A stretch of 10,900 nucleotides of DNA, taken from Saccharofermentans sp. (lineage in GTDB: Bacteria > Bacillota_A > Clostridia > Saccharofermentanales > Saccharofermentanaceae). This document shows, one piece after another, positions 1 to 5,443 of the stretch. The first letter of the stretch is position 1; every line of letters starts with the position of its first letter. The notes beneath the pieces were generated by a model that did not search any database, was not told where the DNA came from, and saw only the letters and a program-made list of their open reading frames with translations. The stretch covers positions 1 to 10,900 of the forward strand of contig JAILMZ010000126.1 of assembly GCA_024692105.1 (NCBI GenBank), given 5' to 3'. The translations under genes were made by a program, and so were the position numbers.

Positions 1-466
1 CGAACACTATAACGGCGAAGTTAAGGTAGAGCCCGTAGTGGGGTTCCACTATGAAGAACAGATCTCCTGTTGGTAAGTAATCGGGCTTTATGACGAATAC
101 ATGATGGAAGAGGGGGTTAAGGCAGAGTGATGCGGTATTGATGAGTACCAGAGTCGTAACAAGTGTCTTATATCTCGAACCTCTGTATTTGATCTCGCAG
201 AAGTCCATTATGAAAGCCAGGAGCAAATATGCGAACAGGTTAAGTCCGACGAGATAAAAAAGATAACAGATCTCGGCTATGAATTGCTCTTGGGTTACTA
301 CCGCGACGAGGTCGGATATGAGAGGAACAAGTGTTGCGGTCAGAAGATGATTAAGGCTGTAAGTTACATGACCGGGTCTCTTGCGTCGGTTGATGAATGA
401 GAAGACAACGCAAACCAGCAGGATCGCTCCCACAAAGACAAGTTCGGCTGCAAACAATAGTTTCAT
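1..466 (-). CDS. N-terminal membrane sensor region of a signalling protein, partial
   Basis: The reading frame opens at an ATG whose first base is 466 and runs without a stop to the left edge, giving 155 residues; the rest lies outside the window. An in-frame TAA four codons upstream makes this the first possible ATG. Hydrophobic segments are visible at about residues 3-25, 40-57, 62-89 and 100-118, with a fifth beginning near 148. Short basic loops such as NRRKRPG (26-32) lie between them. The pattern, including NPLFHH (117-122) followed by a hydrophilic stretch and a new helix, resembles the N-terminal 7TM-like sensor region found ahead of GGDEF or histidine kinase domains in Clostridia. 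The output domain is not visible, so a diguanylate cyclase is only a guess. There is no strong Shine-Dalgarno. The gene is divergent from the methyltransferase at 594. Confidence 0.6.
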   Translation of the reverse strand, partial: MKLLFAAELVFVGAILLVCVVFSFINRRKRPGHVTYSLNHLLTATLVPLISDLVAVVTQEQFIAEICYLFYLVGLNLFAYLLLAFIMDFCEIKYRGSRYKTLVTTLVLINTASLCLNPLFHHVFVIKPDYLPTGDLFFIVEPHYGLYLNFAVIVF

Positions 467-532
467 ACTTTGACATTAACACAGGGTGGTGAATTAAGTA
501 TTACAAAGCTTTTAATATCAAAATACAATTAT

Positions 533-561
533 TTCAAATAATAATAAGCGTGTAGTATTAT
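533..561 (+). promoter_or_regulatory. Candidate sigma-A promoter for the rRNA methyltransferase
   Basis: A TTCAAA hexamer (533-538) lies 17 bp upstream of TATTAT (556-561) in an AT-rich 127-bp divergent gap. This matches consensus at 4 of 6 and 5 of 6 positions. Transcription would begin about 25 nt upstream of the start codon. The match is by eye, and the AT content makes chance matches likely. Confidence 0.35.
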
Positions 562-593
562 AGGTTGAACTTCAAGGAAAGGTATCAGCGGTA

Positions 594-1820
594 ATGAAGC
601 AGCAGAGGATATATCCGGCAGTACGAATAACTTCAAAGGCAGAGCGCGCGGTAAAGGGAGGACATCCCTGGGTCTACGGCGATGAGATCACCTCTGAAGA
701 TCCGGATATAGCTGACGGCTCCATTGTTGATGTCTTTGCCGGCAATGCATGGCAGGGCTCGGGATTCTATAACTCCAATTCCAAGATCAAGGTCCGCCTT
801 ATATCCCGTAACAGCAATGACAGTTTTGATGATGCATTCTGGAAGCGCCGCATAAGATACTGCGTGGATTACAGGAAACAGGTCATGCCGGGCGATGACT
901 TCAGATGCTGCAGGATCGTTCACGGAGAGGCAGATCAGATGCCCGGTCTCACGGTGGACAGATATGAGGATATCCTCTCGGTAGAGATCACATGCCTCGG
1001 CATGGAACAGGTAAGACCTGCAGTATATAAGGCGCTGAAGGAAGTGTTCGCTGAAGAAGGCATAACAGTCAGGGGCATATACGAGCGTAATGAACTGGCT
1101 CTGCGCGAGAAGGAAGGCCTGCCGCTCTATAAGGGCTGGTATGAAGACGGTTCCGCATTGCCTGACTCTGCGATAGTCAGGATAACCGAGAACGGCATCA
1201 GATACTTTGTTGATGTCGAGAACGGACAGAAGACGGGGTTTTTCCTTGATCAGAAGTATAACAGGGCAGCCGCAGCCAGGATCGCTGAAGGAAGGAATGT
1301 ACTCGACTGTTTTACCCATACGGGTTCGTTCGGTCTCAACTGTGCCGCGGCAGGCGCGCTGAAGGTTATCAGTGTCGACATATCACAGCAGGCAGTCGAC
1401 ATGGCTAAGCAGAATGCGGAAGATAACGGGCTGTCCGGCAGGATGGAGTTTGTGTGTGAAGATGTTTTCGAGCTGCTGACGCGCCTGTCTGAAGAGAAGT
1501 CCAGGACGTACGATTACATCATCCTGGATCCTCCGGCGTTTACAAAGTCGAGGCAGACGGTCGATCATGCGGAGAGAGGGTATAAGGAGATTAACTACCG
1601 TGCGATGAAGCTCCTGCCGAGAGGCGGATATCTTGCCACATGTTCATGCTCGCACTTCATGAAGGACGAACTGTTCAGGAAGATGCTCAGGTCGGCAGCG
1701 TACGATGCAGGAGTCCAGCTCAGACAGATAGAGGCAAGACAGCAGGCACCGGACCATCCGATACTTTGGAACGTACCCGAGACGGATTACCTGAAGTTCT
1801 ATATATTCCAGGTGGTGTGA
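594..1820 (+). CDS. rlmI: RlmI-type 23S rRNA (cytosine-C5)-methyltransferase
   Basis: This 408-residue protein has the two-part architecture of the RlmI/YwbD family. An N-terminal PUA-like RNA-binding domain (about 5-75) carries the GHPWVYGDEI signature (23-32). A class I SAM-dependent methyltransferase domain starts near 190. Visible motifs are GQKTGFFLDQ (211-220), the SAM-binding loop VLDCFTHTGSFGL (236-248), the acidic VD after strand 2 (261-262), LDPPAF (311-316) and the cysteine motif TCSCSHFM (349-356). The last two supply the proline and cysteine features of m5C enzymes. E. coli RlmI methylates C1962 of 23S rRNA using S-adenosylmethionine; the same site is inferred here. Length is normal for the family. 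AAGGAAAGG at 574-582 is a good Shine-Dalgarno. The stop codon abuts the stop of the convergent gene. Confidence 0.9.
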   Translation: MKQQRIYPAVRITSKAERAVKGGHPWVYGDEITSEDPDIADGSIVDVFAGNAWQGSGFYNSNSKIKVRLISRNSNDSFDDAFWKRRIRYCVDYRKQVMPGDDFRCCRIVHGEADQMPGLTVDRYEDILSVEITCLGMEQVRPAVYKALKEVFAEEGITVRGIYERNELALREKEGLPLYKGWYEDGSALPDSAIVRITENGIRYFVDVENGQKTGFFLDQKYNRAAAARIAEGRNVLDCFTHTGSFGLNCAAAGALKVISVDISQQAVDMAKQNAEDNGLSGRMEFVCEDVFELLTRLSEEKSRTYDYIILDPPAFTKSRQTVDHAERGYKEINYRAMKLLPRGGYLATCSCSHFMKDELFRKMLRSAAYDAGVQLRQIEARQQAPDHPILWNVPETDYLKFYIFQVV

Positions 1821-1830
1821 TCAGCTGATC
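1819..1830. repeat. Perfect 12-bp palindrome across two convergent stop codons
   Basis: GATCAGCTGATC is its own reverse complement. It contains the last two bases of the plus-strand TGA (1818-1820) and the whole minus-strand TGA (1823-1821). No classic GC-rich hairpin with a U tract lies at this junction, so the palindrome is the only structure available there. It has no room for a loop unless the centre opens, so a terminator role is weak. Confidence 0.5.
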
Positions 1831-3410
1831 TTCTTATACAGGCAGTAATGTTGCTGTATCTTGCTACCCGCTATGTTGACATAGACGAAATCAACTTCTT
1901 CAATGATCTCGTAGCCGTTCCATTTATAAGAGTTATCAGATGTAACGATATAGTCGAAGGTTTGTTCTCCGATGAGGCGGCCCTGCTCTTCAAGGATCAC
2001 GGACCAGTCGTCTTCGATGTTCAGGAAACAATAATACCTGGTCTTGGGCAGTATTCCCGAAGCAAGATAGAATCCCCTGTCCATGACATCGTATGTAAGT
2101 ACATTTGCGTCGGGGGTCTCTTTGATGATCTCCGCGAATCTGTACTGCGGATAATCAGCCTTCTTGTATCTCATCATGTATGTGTTCTTGCAGGTTATTA
2201 TGTTGAAGGCGAGAGCCACGGTGGATACGGCGACAACTATAATGCTGAGGCGCATGTCATCTGACTTAAGACGTTTGGTGATGAGATTCAGAATGAACGT
2301 CAGGGCGATCACGGCAAAAGGTGCGAGATAAGCGGTTATATACGCGTAGTACGGCAGTACCCACTGTCTCGACAAGAGGGTGATCCAGGCGATGGGAAGC
2401 GTTACAAAGAAGATGGAGGCGGCTCTTGTCCGCACCTTTTTGCGGACGCAGAAGACTCCGAGGATGCTGACAATGATGAAGATCAGATACCTGGGGAACA
2501 GCACGCATGTCTTGTACAGATTAATGGCGGCCATCACGACTTTGCCTATAACGGGCACATAGATCAGGTGATAATCGTATATATGCTTGTCCGCATAGAA
2601 GAAGATGTTGTTGTAGAAGTATCCGGTGAACAGGTCGCCAAGGGCGCCGTTTGCTGCGAAATACAGCAGTATGGGCAGCGACAATGTGATGAAACCTGCA
2701 AGGAACAGCCCTATGTCGCAAAGAAGCTTCTTCCATGCGTGCGGCTTTACGGTCCAGATTATCATCAGGATGCAGATGCCGAGGACAGGACCTAAGAACG
2801 TGTATTTGACCCAGAACAGCATCGCAGTGAGAAGACCAATAATGAATGCGTTCTTAAGGGAAGGAAGCCTGTCAGCTTCTTCTGCGGAATCTCTCAGGAC
2901 AAGGTAGACTATCACGGTAAGGAGGGGGAAGCACAACTCTTCCGCGCTGTCCCCGAAATCCATCATCCCGATCGTGTATACGGCAGAACAGACCGCAGGC
3001 ATCAGAAATACCGCCTGGACGGGTGGGGCGATGCATAGCTTGACGGTCTTCCACGAAAAGATAGAAAACAACACGGCCATCCCGATCTCGATAAGCCAGA
3101 CACCGAAGAAAGAATCCTGCGAGATAAGGGCAGCTGCGGCATGGACCATGTAAAGAAGAGGACCTTTTTGTTCGTAGAGATCCTTATAGGGAACAAGCCC
3201 GTGCAAGATGCCCCGGCCGAGCGTCAGATATACGTTCGCATCGTCCCAGAAATTGAAGGAATAGAGCGGGGAAGAACATGTCACGCACAGCATGACCACG
3301 AAAGATGACAGGGAAAGGACGGCCTTTTCCATGACGTTCAGCCTGCAGGGATCTGATCTGAGGCCTGCTTTGGCATTCTTTTTGATCTTGATCGAGTCTT
3401 CTGTGCGCAT
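1821..3410 (-). CDS. GT-C-like integral membrane glycosyltransferase (PMT/ArnT-like)
   Basis: This 529-residue polytopic protein probably transfers sugar from a polyprenyl-phosphate donor on the outer face of the membrane. A basic N-terminus is followed by about ten or more hydrophobic segments, the first at 29-45 and the last near 386-405. The first outside loop contains WDDAN (55-59) and then YKDLYEQKGPLLY (75-87). An acidic pair after the first helix followed by a YxDLxExKGP-type loop is typical of GT-C/PMT_2-like families in Firmicutes. A second acidic loop, DFGDSAEE, lies at 151-158. The last 110 residues or so form a soluble, presumably extracytoplasmic, domain. The donor, acceptor and pathway cannot be told from sequence, and there are no cell-wall genes beside it. 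The start is uncertain: ATG at 3410 has no clear Shine-Dalgarno, and ATG at 3332 (Met27, just before the first helix) is a plausible alternative. Confidence 0.7.
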   Translation of the reverse strand: MRTEDSIKIKKNAKAGLRSDPCRLNVMEKAVLSLSSFVVMLCVTCSSPLYSFNFWDDANVYLTLGRGILHGLVPYKDLYEQKGPLLYMVHAAAALISQDSFFGVWLIEIGMAVLFSIFSWKTVKLCIAPPVQAVFLMPAVCSAVYTIGMMDFGDSAEELCFPLLTVIVYLVLRDSAEEADRLPSLKNAFIIGLLTAMLFWVKYTFLGPVLGICILMIIWTVKPHAWKKLLCDIGLFLAGFITLSLPILLYFAANGALGDLFTGYFYNNIFFYADKHIYDYHLIYVPVIGKVVMAAINLYKTCVLFPRYLIFIIVSILGVFCVRKKVRTRAASIFFVTLPIAWITLLSRQWVLPYYAYITAYLAPFAVIALTFILNLITKRLKSDDMRLSIIVVAVSTVALAFNIITCKNTYMMRYKKADYPQYRFAEIIKETPDANVLTYDVMDRGFYLASGILPKTRYYCFLNIEDDWSVILEEQGRLIGEQTFDYIVTSDNSYKWNGYEIIEEVDFVYVNIAGSKIQQHYCLYKKIS

Positions 3411-3416
3411 ATGAGG

Positions 3417-3422
3417 ATTATA
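3417..3422 (-). promoter_or_regulatory. Consensus -10 hexamer just upstream of the glycosyltransferase gene
   Basis: On the minus strand a perfect TATAAT, preceded by TT, occupies 3422-3417, only 6 bp from the annotated ATG at 3410. No good -35 is seen 16-18 bp upstream, where the T tract of the preceding terminator lies. If used, transcription would start at or next to the 3410 ATG. That implies either a leaderless message or translation from the internal ATG at 3332. Confidence 0.35.
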
Positions 3423-3439
3423 AACGAAAAGAGAACAAT

Positions 3440-3475
3440 AAAAAAAGCAGTGCAGCCTTATTCGGACTGCACTGC
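3440..3475 (-). terminator. Rho-independent terminator of the superoxide reductase gene
   Basis: On the minus strand a perfect 9-bp stem, GCAGTGCAG (3475-3467) with CTGCACTGC (3455-3447), encloses an 11-nt apical part that can add a CC/GG pair. Seven T residues (3446-3440) follow directly. It lies 34 bp after the stop codon of the superoxide reductase gene and separates it from the glycosyltransferase gene. This is one of the best-formed terminators in the window. Confidence 0.9.
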
Positions 3476-3508
3476 GCCAATAGATAACGGTAATACTGAT
3501 TAAGCGTC

Positions 3509-3859
3509 TCAGGCGTCTGCTTTCCAGAGACCGTGAAGGTTGCAGTATTCGTATGCTGCGATGACCTTCTCGCCGTCTTCAACGGCAAATGTCGCAACCG
3601 GCTTGTCTCCGGGCTTTAAGTTCCTTACGGCATAGCCTTTGTCTGTCTCAAGAGCTATGAAAACGATATAGTGGGCATCGAGCATGGGGTGTTCGACTTC
3701 GCCGACAGAAACTGTGACTACATTGCCGTCTACGGCGATCACAGGCACGTGCTTCTCTCCGGCAGCATCAGTGGTGTTAGGTTCTATTACTTCACATTCG
3801 CAAGGAATGTCAAAAGGTTTTAACACAATGCTTCCGTTCTTGGATCTGTAGAATTTCAT
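3509..3859 (-). CDS. Superoxide reductase (desulfoferrodoxin family) lacking the N-terminal iron centre
   Basis: This 116-residue cytoplasmic protein reduces superoxide to hydrogen peroxide without making oxygen, as anaerobes prefer. The catalytic SORL domain spans about 33-113. It keeps every ligand of the Fe(His)4(Cys) centre: H37 in EKHVPVI, H57 in HPM, H63 in HYI, and C106 and H109 in YCNLHGLW. The catalytic E35 and K36 are also present. Classical two-iron desulfoferrodoxins begin MKFYRC with a CxxC and a CC pair that bind a second iron. Here the start is MKFYRSKNGS, with only C20 and C22 nearby, so centre I should be absent, as in the Treponema pallidum-type (class III) enzyme. Electrons normally come from rubredoxin, which is not encoded here. 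GGGAGGT (3874-3868) is a strong Shine-Dalgarno. The gene is monocistronic, with its own terminator. Confidence 0.92.
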   Translation of the reverse strand: MKFYRSKNGSIVLKPFDIPCECEVIEPNTTDAAGEKHVPVIAVDGNVVTVSVGEVEHPMLDAHYIVFIALETDKGYAVRNLKPGDKPVATFAVEDGEKVIAAYEYCNLHGLWKADA

Positions 3860-3891
3860 GATGCAATACCTCCCGTAATCATCAAAGTGAT

Positions 3892-3929
3892 ATGTTCAGT
3901 ATAACATCATAAATAGTGAAGATATTATA
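3892..3929 (-). promoter_or_regulatory. Promoter region of the superoxide reductase with a small dyad
   Basis: Two -10-like hexamers face the superoxide reductase gene: TATAAT (3929-3924) and TATACT (3903-3898). Neither has a convincing -35. The second is embedded in an inverted repeat with perfect 5-bp arms, ATGTT (3892-3896) and AACAT (3903-3907), and a 6-bp spacer, a geometry that would suit a repressor. It does not match a PerR or Fur box that I can recognise. The promoter assignment is inferred from position and AT content. Confidence 0.3.
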
Positions 3930-3956
3930 AAAAAAGTGTGAATTAGAGAGGCAGCG

Positions 3957-3994
3957 GAAAAAGTAAGAGCCTCCGGAGGGAAACCGAAGGCTCT
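3957..3994 (-). terminator. Hairpin with a T-rich tail, terminator-like on the minus strand
   Basis: AGAGCCT (3966-3972) pairs with AGGCTCT (3988-3994). After one mismatch, three more pairs (CGG with CCG) close a 7-nt loop. Read on the minus strand, the stem is followed by TACTTTTT (3965-3958), a moderate U tract. The plus-strand side has no T run. No minus-strand gene is evident upstream (4000-4310). It may end a small transcript, act as an attenuator before the superoxide reductase, or block incoming transcription. Confidence 0.45.
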
Positions 3995-4310
3995 AAGATA
4001 TGGGAAAATGGGAATAGAAAAATGTCAAATTGACCGCATACAAGGCTACTGTATATTCCAAGAAAAATCTACTTCATTTATTACCAACTTTTACACACAT
4101 CTTGCTATCAGTGCAAGTCTAATCGATATACATACTATCGAAATGAAAGTCATTTGGCAACCAAAATTCAAAAATGCCACAAATTTCGTACGATTTCTGA
4201 CCTGGTTTTACGAACGAGTAAATTAATTGCGTGGAATACAGTGCCGATAATAGCGATAATTTACGCAGGGAAAAGACCAAGGCCCTTTGTAAGATGAAAG
4301 GAGAATCAAA
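3995..4310. other. AT-rich intergenic region with several dyads, no convincing gene
   Basis: This stretch is visibly richer in A and T than the flanking genes. A 72-codon plus-strand frame (4008-4226) lacks family features and a good ribosome site, so I do not call it. Structures seen are TTCGTA (4185-4190) facing TACGAA (4209-4214), the self-complementary TCGTACGA (4186-4193), GTAAATTA (4218-4225) facing TAATTTAC (4257-4264), and a CGATAAT direct repeat (4246-4252 and 4254-4260). The last two lie 47-93 bp ahead of the dehydrogenase start and are candidate operator or promoter elements. I recognise no riboswitch class. Confidence 0.4.
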
Positions 4311-5084
4311 ATGGGTGGAATTTTTGATTTCAAGGACAGAGTAGCAGTTATCACAGGATGCTCGACAGGTCTGGGCGTTCAGATGGCAAAGGCACTTGCA
4401 GCGCAGGGCTGCAACATCGTAGCTATTGCCAGAAGACAGAACCTCATCGAAGAGGTTGCAGCTGACCTCGAGAAGACATACGGCGTTAAGGCTCTCGCCG
4501 TTAAGTGCGACATCACTGATACAGAAGCAGTCGAGAATGCTGTTGACGAGATCCTCGAGAAGATGGGAAGGATCGACATCCTCGTAAACAACGCAGGAAC
4601 AGGCGCAGTAGCACCTGCAGAAGATATTACTGACGAGCAGTTCATGAACGAGATCGACATCGACCTCTTCGGTACATTCAGACTTGCAAGATCAGTTGCC
4701 AAGAAGGCAATGATCCCCGCTAAGTTCGGAAGAGTCATCAACATCGCTTCCATGTACGGTCTCGTAGGCAACAAGGTTGCTCCGGCTTCACCTTATCACG
4801 CAGCAAAGGGCGGCGTTGTTAACCTCACAAGGGCACTCGCTTCCGAGTGGGGCAAGTACAACATCACCGTAAATGCTATCTGCCCGGGCTATTTCTACAG
4901 CCCTCTTACGAAGGAGACACTTGATTCTGACTTCTTCCAGCAGAATGCTAAGACAATGATCCCCCTCGAGAGATACGGCAACGACGGTGAGCTCGATACG
5001 GCTATCTGCTTCCTCGCTTCACCCGCTTCCACATACGTTACAGGCGTTAACCTCCCCGTAGACGGCGGATACACTGCAATGTAA
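4311..5084 (+). CDS. Short-chain dehydrogenase/reductase, gluconate 5-dehydrogenase-like
   Basis: This 257-residue classical SDR uses a Rossmann fold to oxidise or reduce a hydroxyl/keto group with NAD(P). The cofactor loop TGCSTGLG is at 15-22, and NNAG is at 93-96. The catalytic serine is S147 in INIASM, and Y162 with K166 form the YxxxK pair. PG and the substrate lid follow from 192, and the C-terminus has the usual VTGVNLPVDGGY. Arg41-Arg42 after the second strand hint at NADP preference. The sequence resembles gluconate 5-dehydrogenase-type SDRs, but the substrate cannot be fixed and a 3-oxoacyl-ACP reductase-like role is not excluded. AAAGGAG lies 7 nt before the ATG. All 14 lysines use AAG, and C-ending codons dominate for Leu, Ile and Phe, unlike its neighbours, which suggests strong expression. 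It is a single-gene unit with its own terminator. Confidence 0.85.
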   Translation: MGGIFDFKDRVAVITGCSTGLGVQMAKALAAQGCNIVAIARRQNLIEEVAADLEKTYGVKALAVKCDITDTEAVENAVDEILEKMGRIDILVNNAGTGAVAPAEDITDEQFMNEIDIDLFGTFRLARSVAKKAMIPAKFGRVINIASMYGLVGNKVAPASPYHAAKGGVVNLTRALASEWGKYNITVNAICPGYFYSPLTKETLDSDFFQQNAKTMIPLERYGNDGELDTAICFLASPASTYVTGVNLPVDGGYTAM

Positions 5085-5114
5085 TCTTTTCAAGTAATTT
5101 ATAAAAAAGACAAG

Positions 5115-5152
5115 CCCCTGAAGCTGATGCTTCGGGGGTTATTTCATCTTTG
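5115..5152 (+). terminator. Rho-independent terminator of the SDR gene, possibly bidirectional
   Basis: A 10-bp stem with one T-G wobble, CCCCTGAAGC (5115-5124) with GCTTCGGGGG (5129-5138), closes a TGAT tetraloop. The plus-strand tail TTATTTCATCTT is T-rich but interrupted. On the minus strand the same hairpin is followed by TTGTCTTTTTT, which would also support termination from the other side. It begins 30 bp after the dehydrogenase stop codon. Confidence 0.8.
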
Positions 5153-5171
5153 CCCCTTGCTTATGCTTTGT

Positions 5172-5352
5172 GATTATCCGCTCGCATATCCGCTAAGCAG
5201 CGGATTTCCATAGCGGATTTTGCATGAAAACAGGCTTAAAGGCTGATTATCCGCTCGCACATCCGCTAAGCAGCGGATTTCCATAGCGGATTTTGCATGA
5301 AAACAGGCTTAAAGGCTGATTATCCGCTCGCATATCCGCTAATCAGCGGATT
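5172..5352. repeat. Tandem 73-bp repeat with nested heptamer palindromes (2.5 copies)
   Basis: Two full units (5172-5244 and 5245-5317) differ at one base. A third copy (5318-5352) breaks off after 35 bp and has one change. Each full unit holds the heptamer ATCCGCT twice and its complement AGCGGAT twice, in the order forward, forward, reverse, reverse. In unit 1 these are at 5176-5182, 5188-5194, 5199-5205 and 5212-5218. The inner pair forms a perfect 7-bp hairpin with an AAGC loop, and the outer pair can extend it across an internal loop. Eleven heptamers occur in all. The change in copy 3 (AAGC to AATC) falls in the loop. No open frame crosses the array. It lies between the dehydrogenase terminator and the start region of the next gene. 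Function is unknown. Confidence 0.9.
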
Positions 5353-5443
5353 CCCCGGCAGAGTAATAAAACAAAATGAGAGAATTTCTTTTTTATGTTA
5401 AAATTATTTTTATTATCAAACTAATGGGAACAGACTACAGGGT
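5353..5443 (+). promoter_or_regulatory. AT-rich leader and probable promoter of the DUF975-CmpB gene
   Basis: Directly after the repeat array the sequence turns very AT-rich (about 5375-5425). A TATTAT hexamer at 5412-5417 could be a -10, with only T-rich DNA at the -35 position. The ribosome site for the ATG at 5444 is weak: AGGG is too close, and GGGA is about 14 nt upstream. Translation or expression may be modest, or the promoter may lie elsewhere. Confidence 0.3.

Noticed and set aside
633..1319. A 228-codon minus-strand open frame
   Set aside because: It lies wholly antisense to the rRNA methyltransferase, whose motifs are unmistakable. The antisense product shows no domain.
4008..4226. 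A 72-codon plus-strand open frame
   Set aside because: It has no recognisable family feature and no good ribosome site, its codons are AT-rich, and it begins just after a hairpin. It is likely a chance frame in AT-rich DNA.
5172..5352. A CRISPR array
   Set aside because: The units are contiguous 73-bp tandem copies with no unique spacers, and no cas gene is present.
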